Below, piece by piece: positions 33,057-43,320 of a DNA stretch of 64,000 nt. The position numbers and the translations under genes are program-made. The notes below the pieces were generated by a model. It was not told the DNA's origin. It did not search any database and saw nothing but the letters and a program-made list of their open reading frames with translations. Where the stretch lies: the NCBI RefSeq assembly GCF_027887165.1, contig NC_077227.1:77086488-77150487 (forward strand), given 5' to 3'. Position 1 is the stretch's first letter. Every line of letters begins with the position of its first letter. Origin of the DNA: Monodelphis domestica (Eukaryota > Chordata > Mammalia > Didelphimorphia > Didelphidae).

Positions 33057-33192
33057 GGCATAGTGGGTAGAGTGTTGAATTTGGTGTCATGAAGACCTGA
33101 GTTCAGTTCTTGCTATTGATCCTAGCCGTATGACCAACCACACACAAATCCCTTAATCCTTCTCAGCCTCAGTTTTCTCATCTGTGAAATAG
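33056..33192 (+). mobile_element. MIR-like SINE, 5' part
   Basis: 'ggcatagtgggtagagtgttgaatttggtgtcatgaagacctgagttcagttcttg', 'gccgtatgaccaaccac' and 'cttaatccttctcagcctcagttttctcatctgtgaaatag' follow a MIR/tRNA-SINE head and body in sense orientation. Confidence 0.8.
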
Positions 33193-33445
33193 AAGTGGCT
33201 ATTGTTCAATCATGTCTGACTCTGTGACTCCTTTTGGGGTTTTCTTGGCAAAGTTACTGGAGTGATTTGGCATTTCCTTCTCCAACTCATCTTACAGATA
33301 AGGAAACTGAGGCAAATAGGATTAAATGACTTGCCCATGATCACACAGTTACTAAGTGTCTGAGGACAGATTTGAGTTCAGGAAGAGGAGTCTTTCTGAC
33401 TCTATAACTGGCATTTTATCCACCTCACTATTTTTTGTGCCTCCT
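33193..33445 (-). mobile_element. Marsupial SINE, antisense
   Basis: 'agtggctattgttcaatcatgtctgactctgtgactcc', 'ttcttggcaaagttactggagtgatttggc', 'ataaggaaactgaggcaaataggattaaatgacttgcccatgatcacacagttac', and the reversed head near 33405-33440. Same family as 9148. It abuts the L1 5' fragment on its right. Confidence 0.88.
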
Positions 33446-34376
33446 TTTCTAATCTGTTTATATTTTCCCCCTGATTTTCATGCATTGTTTTCATTTCTTT
33501 TCCCAGCTTTTTCTCTATCCTTCTTATTTGATTTTTAAAATCCCTTTTGAGCTCTTCCAGGAATTCTTTTAGTATCTGAAACCAATTCAGATTTTTTCTT
33601 TGAGGCTTTGGATGTAGCAAAGTTTTGACTTTGTTGTCTTCTTCTGTCACCATAATAACCTTTTATGGTCAGGTTCTTTTTTTTTTTGTTTGTTTGCTCA
33701 TTTTCCCAGACTATTTCTTGACTTTTAATTTTATTTTTAAGTTTAGCTCTGCTCCTGGGGTAGAGAGGCACTATCCCAAGCTTCAGATTTTTGGTGCACT
33801 GTTTTCAGAGCTAGTTCTGGGGGTCTGTAAGTAATTCTCCCAAGGTGATGTGATCTAAGGAGAGGTGTGTTTACTATTTTCCTGGCCTGTACTCTGGTCT
33901 GTGAGTGACCACAAGAACCCTTTTCTACCTTGGAATTATGACCAAGATTCCTGGTCTCTTATGACCAAAAGCTCTGTTAGTGCTAGTGCTCCTTCTATGG
34001 TAATGCAGTAGAGTTTTGCAGTCGGGACCTTGTATTCTCCTTCTGACCACTCATCTAACCCCACTATTATCTGTGGGCTGATAGCTCCTGAAGCTGTTGC
34101 TGATCCAGTTGTCCCAAAGTCCTATTGCCGGCTTACCTGGGCATTGAGCTCCACTCTTACCCTGGTGGGACAGACCTTTCATGCTTATGTTCTATCTTCT
34201 ATGTTCCATCTATCAAATTATCTTGGGATGGAAAATTGTTTCTCCCTGTTCTTTTGTGGGTTCTGCTTCTTCAGAATTCATTTTGAGGCATTATTTTAAA
34301 GTCGTTTTGAATAGAACTTGGAAGAGTTCAGGTGAATGGTTGCCGTTTCTCCACCATCTTGCCTCTGCCCCTCTGA
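33446..34376 (-). mobile_element. L1 5' UTR and start of ORF1, antisense
   Basis: Read on the minus strand from 34376 it begins 'aggggcagaggcaagatggtggagaaacgg', the recognisable start of marsupial L1 5' UTRs. It runs through 'aatgaattctgaagaagcagaacccac' to a lysine- and glutamate-rich frame at 33653-33402 (LNWFQILKEFLEELKRDFKN, IRRIEKKLGKEMKTM), which has the look of the ORF1 coiled-coil region. A second frame at 33771-33535 gives an upstream part, offset by a frameshift. The last codons of the first frame run into the adjacent SINE. ORF2 and the 3' end are absent. Confidence 0.8.
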
Positions 34377-34678
34377 CTTTTAAAGCCCTTTACAAACTGG
34401 CCCCAGACTACCTTCCCAGCCTTAGTGCACTTACCTCTATATGTTATACACACTGAAGACCAGCAACCAGTTTTCTTGTATTTCTCTTAGAACCTTAAAT
34501 ATCTTTCAAGGCTTACCTCCAACCACCTCCTGTGATCCCTAAGCTGTTAATGTCTTCCTCTCAGAATCATTGTATGTATGTGTGTGTGTGTGTGTGTATA
34601 TATATATACATACATGCCTACCATAATGCTTGGCACAGAGCAGGTGCTTAATAAATTCTTGTTGATTGGTTAAACAAC
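34377..34678 (+). mobile_element. L2 LINE 3' end
   Basis: 'ctttacaaactggccccagactaccttcccagccttagtgcacttacc', 'atctttcaaggcttacctcc', then 'ataatgcttggcacagagcaggtgcttaataaattcttgttgattg' is the L2 3' end. A TG/TA run (34575-34610) sits inside it. Confidence 0.85.
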
Positions 34679-35650
34679 CCTGACTATTGGAAAGAAAGGG
34701 TAGGACCAGGGAAAGGTAATATTTTGAATATTTTGGTCATTTTAGTGCCTTTTTGATGCCTCAATTTTAGCAAAGAGCCAGTCAAACAGCTTCTCTGCAT
34801 CATGGGTCTAGCATACTGGAATCAGTTATAGGAACGTCCGTGTAGCCTCCAGTCCTCTTCTGGGTCCTTCCATGGCATGTGAATGTGATTTTCTGGAAGA
34901 AAGCTCTCCAGCCTCTTCCCCATCAAACAGGCTGATGCCTCTCATGGGCACCATCTTCCTTACACACCTCCAGTGATACTTGGGAGTATTCAGTAGAGCC
35001 AGGAATTGCTTTCCCTAGCCATGACCAGAAAATTTTAGGTGAAGTGAGCCACAGTGACCAAACTAGAGGAAAATAAACAGGAAGTCTATCCAGACCCAGA
35101 TGTTTACTATCCTGACAGCTGAAAAGGCAGATTCTGTAAGACTGCAAAGGGCAATTCAGGCCAACCATTTCCGTTTCCATTGAATTAAAGCTAAATTAAA
35201 ATCAAGATCTGAACAAAGAAGGATTTGATGGAAGAAGGGTATTGAGGGAAGAGCTAATGAAGTCCCATGGTTAAACCCCAAACCTCTATAAACTTATGCT
35301 TATTAACCTTTTTATTTTGTAACTGTAACCCCCCAAAGTCATCTGTTTCCCCTGTAATGCTTAATAGAAAATATCTTTATATACCCTAGAGATTATTATA
35401 GAATCATCACAAAGCAAGAGGAATAGGGCATTAAATAAAATAATGTGAAAGTGAAAAACAAACAAACAAATACTACCTTTGCTACTGGGGGAAAAATGAA
35501 GAATAAGGCAATGAAAACTTTTTTTTTCCCCATACAGAACTTGGGGTAGTAAAGAGTATTAGACAAGGAGAAGTGTTGGCAGTTTGAAACCTAATGGGAT
35601 TACTAATGGAACCAAGACCTGGACTAGTTGGTGAGAAAAAAAAATTGTGG
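34679..35650. other. No recognised feature
   Basis: AT-rich sequence. The 85-codon minus-strand frame at 34923-35180 shows no domain and no splice or promoter support. Confidence 0.35.
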
Positions 35651-35654
35651 GGAT

Positions 35655-35885
35655 ATGAGGTATTGACAACCTTTCAGACCCCATCACCATACAGCCCTTT
35701 GGATACTTTAGCAACAGAAGTAATGCCTCCCCTTAATCTTTTCTTCTCCAAGCTAAATGTCTTCCAGCCTTTCTTGTATGACATGATCCCCAGGATCCCC
35801 ACCTTGATGATCACCCTGTGTAATCTGGCTTGTCAATACCTCTTCAAAAATGAAATGTCTAGAATTGAACAAAACGCTGCAGATG
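35655..35885 (-). mobile_element. CR1/L3 LINE relic, antisense
   Basis: 'ccaagctaaatgtcttccagcctttcttgtatgacatgatccccaggatccccaccttgatgatcaccctg' and 'gaaatgtctagaattgaacaaaacgctgcagatgta' are the reversed 3' coding end of the CR1/L3 family (the part seen in sense at 530-700). Confidence 0.78.
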
Positions 35886-36155
35886 TAGCAGCTCGGTGGT
35901 GCCCTAGTGCAGAGTGTAGGGTCTGGATCAGGAAGAATGGAGTTTAAATGTGACTTCACTCATTTCCTAGTTGTGGGCCCCTGAGCAAGTCATTTAGCTT
36001 ATATCCACTTCAGTTTCTTTGAACGTGAAATGGAGATTACTAAGGATAGTGCCTATCTGCCATGGATGTGGCAAGGATCAAAGGAGCTAATTATTGTAAA
36101 GTGCTTAGCACAGTAGTGGATACTGTAGAAATGACAGCTATTATTTTTAAATGTA
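35886..36155 (+). mobile_element. MIR-like SINE, near full length
   Basis: 'gcagctcggtggtgccctagtgcagagtgtagggtctgg' (tRNA-like head), 'gtgggcccctgagcaagtcatttagctt', 'cagtttctttgaacgtgaaatggag', 'tgtggcaaggatcaaaggagctaattattgtaaagtgcttagcacagtag' and 'tgacagctattattttta' are in MIR order. Confidence 0.82.
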
Positions 36156-36179
36156 GAGTGACACCAATTGAATATTGGC

Positions 36180-36332
36180 ATGAAAGCCTCTGTGGATTGA
36201 AGCCTGGAGAGCCTGGATTCAAATATGGCTTTTAGACACTTCCTAGCTGGGTGATGCTGAGCAAATCATTGGACCCCAAGTACCTAGTTGTTGCTCCTCT
36301 TCTGTCTTAGAACCCATAAGAAGCCCCAGACT
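36180..36332 (+). mobile_element. Marsupial tRNA-headed SINE, worn
   Basis: 'gcctggagagcctggattcaaatatggcttttagacacttcctagctgggtgatgctgagcaaatcattggacccc' followed by 'gctcctcttctgtcttagaacccataagaagccccagac' is a diverged hairpin-tail SINE. The palindrome is almost erased. Confidence 0.65.
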
Positions 36333-36339
36333 GGAAAGA

Positions 36340-36560
36340 TAGGGGTCAGAACATTGGTCTTGGAACCAAAAGATGAAGTTTCCAAATCTGTCAATGACTC
36401 TCTTTATGGTAGCGACCTGCGTATGAGCAAGTTACTTTAAGCTTGACTTTCCTCAGATGCAAATAGAGATGATATTTGCACTTAGCTGTGTTGTTGTGAA
36501 GAAATTTTTTGTAAAGTGTTGGATAAAATGAACAATGATTGTGATTATTTCTGCCAAAGT
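36340..36560 (+). mobile_element. MIR-like SINE
   Basis: 'gaacattggtcttggaaccaaaagatg', 'gcgtatgagcaagttactttaagcttgactttcctcagatgcaaatagagatgat', 'gttgttgtgaagaaattttttgtaaagtgttgg' and 'gattgtgattattt' fit a diverged MIR in sense orientation. Confidence 0.65.
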
Positions 36561-37330
36561 AAACATCAGTGGAAATAGCCTTTCACCATGGTTCTAATTT
36601 CATTTTATTAAACTGCTTTTCCCCTTCCCATTACAGGAAGCAGGCTTTACTTCTTTAAAGAGTAGTTTGAAATCAACTCTCTGGAATAGTTTGAAATAGT
36701 TCCAGCTGTGTTTGGAAGTTTGTTGCTGCCCAAGATAAAGCAGACTTTAGAGATCAAAGTAATTGGGATGAGTGTGCAGGCCAAAGGGCTGAATTATTTT
36801 AGGTTTAGGGCACTTAAGAGAGTGGTTGAGAAGAGAACTCTAGGCAAAGAACTGATTTCTCTACGAGGCAGATAGACTGAGTGAGAAAAGTGAAAATGAC
36901 CATCGTCTCAGTCAGTTAGAGACTGAACCTTTACACAAGACATCTCATAAGGCATGGGGTATACTGAGAAAGCACTCCCATATTTAATGACTAACCCTTA
37001 GCAGCAACAAATAGCTTTGGGTTCCATTTTTTTCCAGACCTAAGATTTCCTTGGCATAGAAAGTTCTGTAGATTCTTGGACTTTATAGAATTGCTTAGGG
37101 CTTTGAGAAATGGTGACAAAAGGTTCAATACATATCTTGAAGTATGTTTATAGGCAGGACATGGTCTCATGTCTTCTGTAGTCTTAACTATCTTCCTCTT
37201 CATGACTAAACTCCTTGGGAAATCCATCTCCTATGAATGCTTTTATTTCCTCTCCTTTCACTGTCATGTAAACCCTCTGCAATCGGACTTCCAACCTTAT
37301 CATTCAACTGAAGTAGATCTCCCCAGAAGT
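36561..37330. other. No recognised feature
   Basis: AT-rich sequence. An acceptor-like site at about 36637 ('ttcccattacag') is followed quickly by stops in the frame that would fit the TPR exon, so it is not called. Confidence 0.35.
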
Positions 37331-37565
37331 AATAATTTATTCTTTTTTTCAATTTTATCTAATTGATTAAGAAAAAATTTCCATGTTTACATGATTCATA
37401 TTCTTTCTCACCTCCCTCCTGTAGCAATGCATATTTCCACTGTTTTAAATGTGCCATTGATCAAGACCTATTTCCATAAATAATTTGCTCTTAAATGACA
37501 AACCAATGGTTTTTTCTCAGTCCTGAACCTCTTTTGCCTCTCTGCATTGGGTTTTATTGATTACT
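37331..37565 (-). mobile_element. L1 3' UTR fragment, antisense
   Basis: 'tttttcaattttatctaattgattaagaaaaaatttccatgtttacatgattcatattctttctcacctccctcctg', 'gtgccattgatcaagacctatttccataaat' and 'cctgaacctc' follow the reversed marsupial L1 3' UTR ('...tgaatcatgtaaccatg...' in L1 sense). Confidence 0.75.
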
Positions 37566-38780
37566 TCCTTCCAAATATTCTCTCTCTTCCCTAGGTTTCC
37601 CTGACACTATTCTCTCCTGGTTCTCTTCCTAAGTCTATCCATACTCATTCTCATTTGCTGATTCTTCATCGATGTCATGTCCTCTAATTATAGGAAAACC
37701 CCAATAATCTGTCCTGGGCCCCCTTCTTAGTTTCCTCTATGCCGTCTGGCTTAGAGATCTCTTCAGCTCCCATTGATTCATCTCTACATAAATGATTCCA
37801 AGATCTCTATATCCAGCACTAGTGTTTCTGCTAAGCTAGCCATGCATCCAGTTATCTCTAAGCTATCTCACTCTAGATGTCTTAAAGGCATTTCAAACTC
37901 AACATGCCCAAACTTGACTCTTCACTACTACACACCCCAAATATCTTCCCTTCTGAACTTTGAGGAGGACCACAATCTTGTCAGTCTCTCAACCTTGATT
38001 ACACACACTCATATGCACATATGCAAACCCTTACCAAATCTTGTTGTTTCTACTTTCACAATATCTTTCTTAAATGACCCCCTCTTTCCACTTATACATC
38101 CACAACTCTAGTTCAGGCCCTCATCTCCTCTTGCCTGGATTAATGCAACATCATGGTTCTTCTCTATGCTTCAAGCCTCTCCTCACTCCATCCTTTTTCC
38201 TCTCAGATGCCTGGGCAATTTTTCTAAAGTGTAAGTCTGACCACCTTATCATCAGGGATCCTCTACTTTCTTCCCCAATGGGTCCTGATTACCTCCAGGA
38301 TGAAATATGCAATTTTCTTTTTTGTCATTTAAATCCCATCCGACCCTGACCCCTTCCTACCTTTCTATTTCTCTTCTGCCTTCCTGCCTTCCTTACATTG
38401 TACAATTCAGCTGCACTGCAGTTCTTTTAACAGCACTCTCCATATTTTGTCTCTGCCTTTGTACTGACTGGCTCTCATCTCTGGAATGCTCTGTTCCTTG
38501 ATCTCCTCCTTTTAGTTTTTCTGGTTTCCCTCAACACAGCTCAAATCTTACCTTCTGCAGAAAATCTTTATTAGTCCCTCAAATGCTAATTCCTTCCTTT
38601 TTCATACAATTTTCATCTGTTCATATGTTCTTTGCATGTAATTAGTTTTTTATGTGCCCTCCATCCAAACATATGCTTCTTGAAGGCAGGAACTGTTCTT
38701 TGCCTTTTTATTTTTGATACTCAATACTCTGCACACTTGCCTTGCAAATAGTAAATACTTAATAAAAACATGCTGAGGGA
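37566..38780 (+). mobile_element. L2 LINE relic, about 1.2 kb
   Basis: This sense L2 copy has the 'cctgggcccccttcttagtttcctc' start of the RT region, 'cctccaggatgaaatatgc', 'tgaccaccttatcatcagg', 'tggctctcatctctggaatgctc' and the tail 'ttcttgaaggcaggaactgttctttgcc ... aaatagtaaatacttaataaa'. Frames at 37773-38111, 38074-38349 and 38307-38501 are broken pieces of the L2 ORF2 region, not genes. Confidence 0.87.
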
Positions 38781-39750
38781 TTTTCTGATTCCAAGACTAG
38801 CTCTCCAGCACTTATACCATAACACTTCAGTTTGGATCCATAGGTTCTGGAAATTCAAACCCTGGGCAGTGCTTGTTTAAAAATTTGCAGTTGTATATTA
38901 CTCCATATTTCTGGATGCAAGTGATAAGACATGATGTGTGATTATCCTGCCCATTAGTTTCTTCTTTTTTCATTGAAATTACAGAGTTGTGATTTCAGTC
39001 TATTTTGTTTCTTCCTTCAATTTGCTCTTTAAAAAACTCCAAGCTCACAGGCAATAGATAAAATAATGTGAGGGACTTACTAGGGATTACTGGTCTGTGG
39101 CAGAGCTAGAAGGAAGGAAAGAGACTATGTGACTTTTAAAGAACTTTGGAAAAACTATGTTAGTGGACCAGCCAGTTAACTATGGCCAAATTCTTGGGTG
39201 GCTGAGTTCTTGGGAACTTTGAGATATTTACTGAAGAAGCCCTATGCACTTGCTGGTATGTAAAACAATATGAAACTCATAATTTTTTTCTAAAAAATGG
39301 CATTTCTAATGTGTTTATTTCTCTAAGTTATTCCTTCTGCTGGATTCTGAATACATTCCTGTGGGTAGGAAAGATCACTCTACATTTCATGGAGAAACAT
39401 CTGAAAAATCTCTTTAGAATGGACGTCTAAAGAAGGATGACAGAATTTGGGGATCTGAAGGGTCCTGGAGACTAGGATCCAGCAAGCTAAGGCGAAAGCT
39501 CACCTATCAAAGACAAGGAGACCTAGGGATGGAGTCCAGGTTTCTTGTGGGGATATAGATGGTTAGAAGACAGCTAGAAAGCAGCAAAGCTATAATGCAA
39601 CTTTAGCACTGGAAATTCAAGTTTAGCTAGAATTTCATAAATGCTATATTATGCTTTTAACTCCTAAGTGTCAGTGTATAATTATTTACTTGAGTTTTTG
39701 CTGCCTCATTTCACTGATCCATTCATTCATATAGTGACCCCAAATCAACC
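38781..39750. other. No recognised feature
   Basis: AT-rich sequence with no supported repeat or gene. Confidence 0.35.
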
Positions 39751-39754
39751 ATAT

Positions 39755-39930
39755 TTCTTTTTTTAATGTAATTTTATTTTTAAAATCCTTTTTTCATAGT
39801 TACATGAGTTGTGTTCTCTCCCCTCTTCCCTCCCTCCTCTTGGAGCTGACAAGCAATTCCACCGGGTTATACACAAATCATCCTTATATCAGTTTTCACT
39901 GCCTTCATCTTTCTCTTGATCACTTTCTAG
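39755..39930 (-). mobile_element. L1 3' UTR fragment, antisense
   Basis: 'cttttttcatagttacatgagttgtgttctctcccctcttccctccctcctcttggagctgacaagcaattccaccgggttatacac' is the reversed marsupial L1 3' UTR; its C-rich tract is the G-rich tract of L1 sense. Confidence 0.8.
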
Positions 39931-40107
39931 CTGTTGGTGTACCAGAGTATTCTCATCCTCCCATAAAGGTTGTGAGTATTTCCGGGTACCAGTGTGGGAC
40001 TGCCATCTAGTGGTGAGAGGAGGTAGCTTTGGGCTATGCAGGCTCTCTAGAGTAGAGAAGGAAAAGAAACCATCTGTCCCTGTTTTGCTTTCTGATGTGA
40101 TTTCCAG

Positions 40108-40222
40108 GAAAGCAGTGAAGCAAAAAGTGGGGACCACATGGAGTGCCTACTTCCACATTCCTGAGAAAATGAAGGAGCTGGCTGACGTTATAGTCCTCTG
40201 AAATATACTTTGCAGAAATAAA
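40108..40222 (+). CDS. Speculative terminal exon with poly(A) signal
   Basis: An acceptor ('ctgatgtgatttccag', ending 40107) opens a frame that fits the phase left by the TPR exon at 30740: one base completes Arg, then 30 codons (ending KMKELADVIVL) run to TGA at 40199-40201. A polyadenylation signal 'aataaa' lies at 40217-40222. This is a possible last exon of a short transcript, but the peptide matches no family I know, the intron would be 9.3 kb, and the following TPR helices would be missing. Confidence 0.2.
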
Positions 40223-41000
40223 GTTACTAGTCTGAGAACCCAAGTTAGTGGCTCAGCTCAAAGTAGCAACTATATAATAGGTTTCATGCTTCTCAGTTCA
40301 ACAGTGTTCCTTCCAACAGAGCAGACTACTTGCTCTCTAGGGACTGCTGTGGAGGGAAATACAGTACTGACAATAAATACCTTTTACTGTTCAGATTCTG
40401 TCAAGAAAAGTTGTTCTCCAGGAACCTCAAAAGGGAAAAAATACATTTTTCCCCCCAGAGGAGGAAGAGGAGGAGGAGGAGAAATTCCAAGCAGCCTTAA
40501 CAAGTTAAAGACCTCATTGATTGAGATTTGTTTTCCTGATCTTTCTGGTGGCAAGGAGTTTCTTTGTAGCTGCCCTTAGCTGTTGATATTATGGATTCAG
40601 TCACCCTCACAATGATTACAATCATTCTTTGTGCTTAGATCCTGCTCATGCCATCAGACAGTCTCATCTCCACTGCAGAGACGAGTAGAGGCTTAGAACT
40701 AGTCCATTCCGATAAAGCACCTGTTAGAGCTCTTTCATTTATGCTCCCCAAATGCTAGTATTGCTGCATGGAAGGGCACCTAGATCCAGAACAAGTTTTA
40801 GGACTCAAAAATATCAGGAGAAAACACTGGTCTCTTCACCTCAGAACCCACTCACTATGTTCCCCCAAATCAAGACTAACCCTAAGAGGCAAACCCAACT
40901 CTATCCATCACAGTCCACACCTGTGGTCACCCCTAAACTTGCACTTAGAATTATACTACCTCATCTATCACGCTCTGATTCCCACCACTCGGCATCAGTT
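40223..41000. other. No recognised feature; short GAG-rich patch
   Basis: Mostly unassigned. A purine patch of GAG/GGA triplets lies at about 40457-40482. The 165-codon frame at 40768-41265 crosses two repeats and has no domain, so I do not call it. Confidence 0.4.
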
Positions 41001-41126
41001 AATCAGTCAAGAAAAAATTATTAAATACCTACTATGTGTCGGACAGTGGCAGAGAGGGGTACAAAAAGAGGCAAAAGACAGTCTATGCCTTCAAGAAGTT
41101 CACAGTCTATTCAACCTCAATGCTAC
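41001..41126 (+). repeat. Old interspersed repeat, clear copy
   Basis: 'aattattaaatacctactatgtgtcggacagtggcagagaggggtacaaaaagaggcaaaagacagtctatgccttcaagaagttcacagtct' is the clearest local copy of the 'cctactatgtgc ... gccctcaaggagctcacagtct' repeat. Confidence 0.7.
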
Positions 41127-41127
41127 T

Positions 41128-41342
41128 CTCTCCTCATTTTTAAAAACCCTTCCCTTCCCTCTTAGAATCAGTACTGTGAAATGGTTCCAAAGCAGAAGAC
41201 TGGTAAGGGCTAGGCAATGGGGATTAAATGACTTGTCCAGGGTCACACAGCTAGGAAGTGTCTGAGGCCAGATTGTAACCCAGGACCTCCCATCTCTAGA
41301 CCTGGCTATCCATACACTGAGCCTCTTAGCTGCCCCCTTCCC
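41128..41342 (-). mobile_element. Marsupial tRNA-headed SINE, antisense
   Basis: 'tttttaaaaacccttcccttccctcttagaatcag', 'ccaaagcagaagactggtaagggctaggcaatggggattaaatgacttgtccagggtcacacagctaggaagtgtctgaggccagattg', and the reversed head ending 'ctcttagctgcccc'. Nearly full length; it belongs to the hairpin-tail family. Confidence 0.92.
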
Positions 41343-41925
41343 ATTTCTCTATAACAGTAATAACTCTCCATCTGGGCTCTCTTCTCAGCTTTCTCTACTC
41401 ACCCCCACACTGTCACAAAAGCCTAGGCTCTGGATCTGTTGCTGTCACCATATGATGATTCTCCTAGCCTCAAGAAAATGATCTGTACAGTCAAGTGAAT
41501 AGGTAACAACTGCCTTGAGCCTTCTTTAGATTGGCCATATGGCCATACCTCCTTCTAGCCTATCTTTGTCTATGACACGATGAATTCCAGAACCACAACT
41601 TCTTTACCCTTACCTTTGGATGTGGGAGGTACTCACTCACTGTCTGGTGAATAGCACTGAAGAATGGAAGTCACCAAAAAGGAAAAAAAAACTAACTTTC
41701 CCACTGTGAAAGAATCAGAGGTGCTGCATGGCCACAGAAATACTGACAGGGCATCCCACTGAAAGCTCTCTGGGTCTTCCAGGGCCAAGCTGTTGGTTAT
41801 CTCAGGAAGCATGTATGGAGCACAAATGGTCCATACACTGTAGGAGGTGCTAAAGGTATATGGAAACCATTCAACAGAACACATCCTTAAGGAGTTAATC
41901 CTCTAGTGAAAGGATGATATGGCTA
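41343..41925. other. No recognised feature
   Basis: Unassigned, slightly GC-richer than its surroundings. The 83-codon minus-strand frame at 41633-41884 has no supporting signal. Confidence 0.35.
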
Positions 41926-41929
41926 TCCC

Positions 41930-43320
41930 CGATCAGCATAAGTTATAGACTATTCATTCAGTGTCCTACCGTATGCAAGGTAGTGGAGGATATCAGTATA
42001 GGTAAGAGGTCTTTCCATCATGGAGATTACAGTCTAGCCATTTGTTTTGGGACATATATGTTATAATGTGATATTTTATATATATAGCCATTTGTTTTGG
42101 GATTTGTATATTATAAATATAGCCATTTGTCCTCAGATATATATTATATATATAGCCATTTGTTTTGAGATATACATGTGTATCATCATATCACCATGTT
42201 TATAAATATATATAAACATCATCATGTTTATATATGAGATATAGATCTCAAAACAAATGTCTACATATGTACACAGCCATATTTTGTATTTACACATATA
42301 TAAATGTATATGTATGTGTGTATTTCTAATATGTCTATGTACATGCCAGGCAATAAAAACAAAACACTCAGTCTTTTCTCTTAGAGTCTCCATCTAATGG
42401 GGAACCACATGTCAACAACTATGTACAAATGACACAAACAGGGAAGCACCCCAACATTCAAGGGGATCAGGAAAGATATCTTGCAGAAGGTGAGATTTTA
42501 GCTGGGACTTCAGGGAAGCCAGGACACAGAGATGAGGATGGAGGGAATTCCAAGTATTGTGGACAGCCAGTGGAAAAATATGGAGTCATTGTGTACGAGG
42601 AAAAAAAGAGGCCAGTGTCACTGAATCACAGGCTACAAGGAGGGGAGCTGAAGTGACTATCTAGTAATTAGAAGACAAAGGAAAATATAGAAATCACAAG
42701 GACTAGGTGAGTTCTGAAAAAAAAAAAAGAATTTCTGCTGGGGTTGGGGTGGGGGGTGGGACTTTAGGATGACTTCCTGGAGAAGAAGGCAACTTATTTG
42801 GACCTTGAAGAATGAATAGAATGTTAAAAACTGGAGATTGGAAGGTCAGAGGGAGGGAAAGGGGATTCTAGGCATAGGTAATAGCATGAGTAAAGGAATA
42901 AATAATTTATTGTTATATTATATTATATATAAAGGAATAACCATCATCATAACACTAGTGCAATATATCTGAAGTGGGTCTGATATTTATATCAGATATA
43001 TATTCAGTATATCTGAATTATAATGACAGATTGAGGAACAGTTGGAGTTAATCAGAGTTTTCTAAAGGGGAGAAAGGAGAAGTTTTAAATAAAAGAGGGG
43101 ATGTAATTTACCTGGGAGGCAGTAGACAGCTCCTTTGGACAGATACTTAGACAGAGGACTCTTATATTGGAGGAGACTTGAGGACAAACAAATGGGATGG
43201 GGATAATGGATGGGGTACTGCAAACGTGGCTGTTAAAAGTTGGCACGGAATTTATCTGGCAGACCAATGGGGAAGCGGTGGAGGGCTGTGAGAGGGCCAA
43301 AGTGGCAGGCACAAGGAAAT
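41930..43320 (+). repeat. Long old interspersed repeat, interrupted
   Basis: 'cattcagtgtcctaccgtatgcaagg...ggagattacagtctagcc' (41955-42037), 'gagtctccatctaatgggg' (42384), 'ggtgagattttagctgggacttcagggaagcc' (42489), 'gaccttgaagaatgaatag' (42802), 'aaggggattctaggcataggtaatagcatgagtaaagg' (42859) and 'gtgtagttgg' are parts of one long ancient element in order. It is broken by the AT-rich minisatellite and by TA-rich insertions near 42905-43020. The family name is not known to me. Confidence 0.5.
42035..42262. repeat. AT-rich minisatellite with inverted arm
   Basis: Four direct copies of a unit with 'tagccatttgt...ttttgggat...tatat' start at about 42035, 42086, 42119 and 42150, spaced about 31-51 bases. 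An inverted copy, 'gatctcaaaacaaatg', lies at about 42245-42260. Unit variation shows it is not recent. Confidence 0.8.

Noticed and set aside
36637..36710. Acceptor-like 'ttcccattacag' as the next TPR exon
   Set aside because: In the phase required by 30830 a stop follows after a few codons, and no FGNRS-like sequence appears.
40768..41265. 165-codon plus-strand frame
   Set aside because: It crosses an old interspersed repeat and a SINE, has no domain, and its C-terminus is SINE sequence.
42035..42262. CRISPR array
   Set aside because: Only four irregular AT-rich units with variable spacing, no leader or cas genes, in a vertebrate nuclear context.
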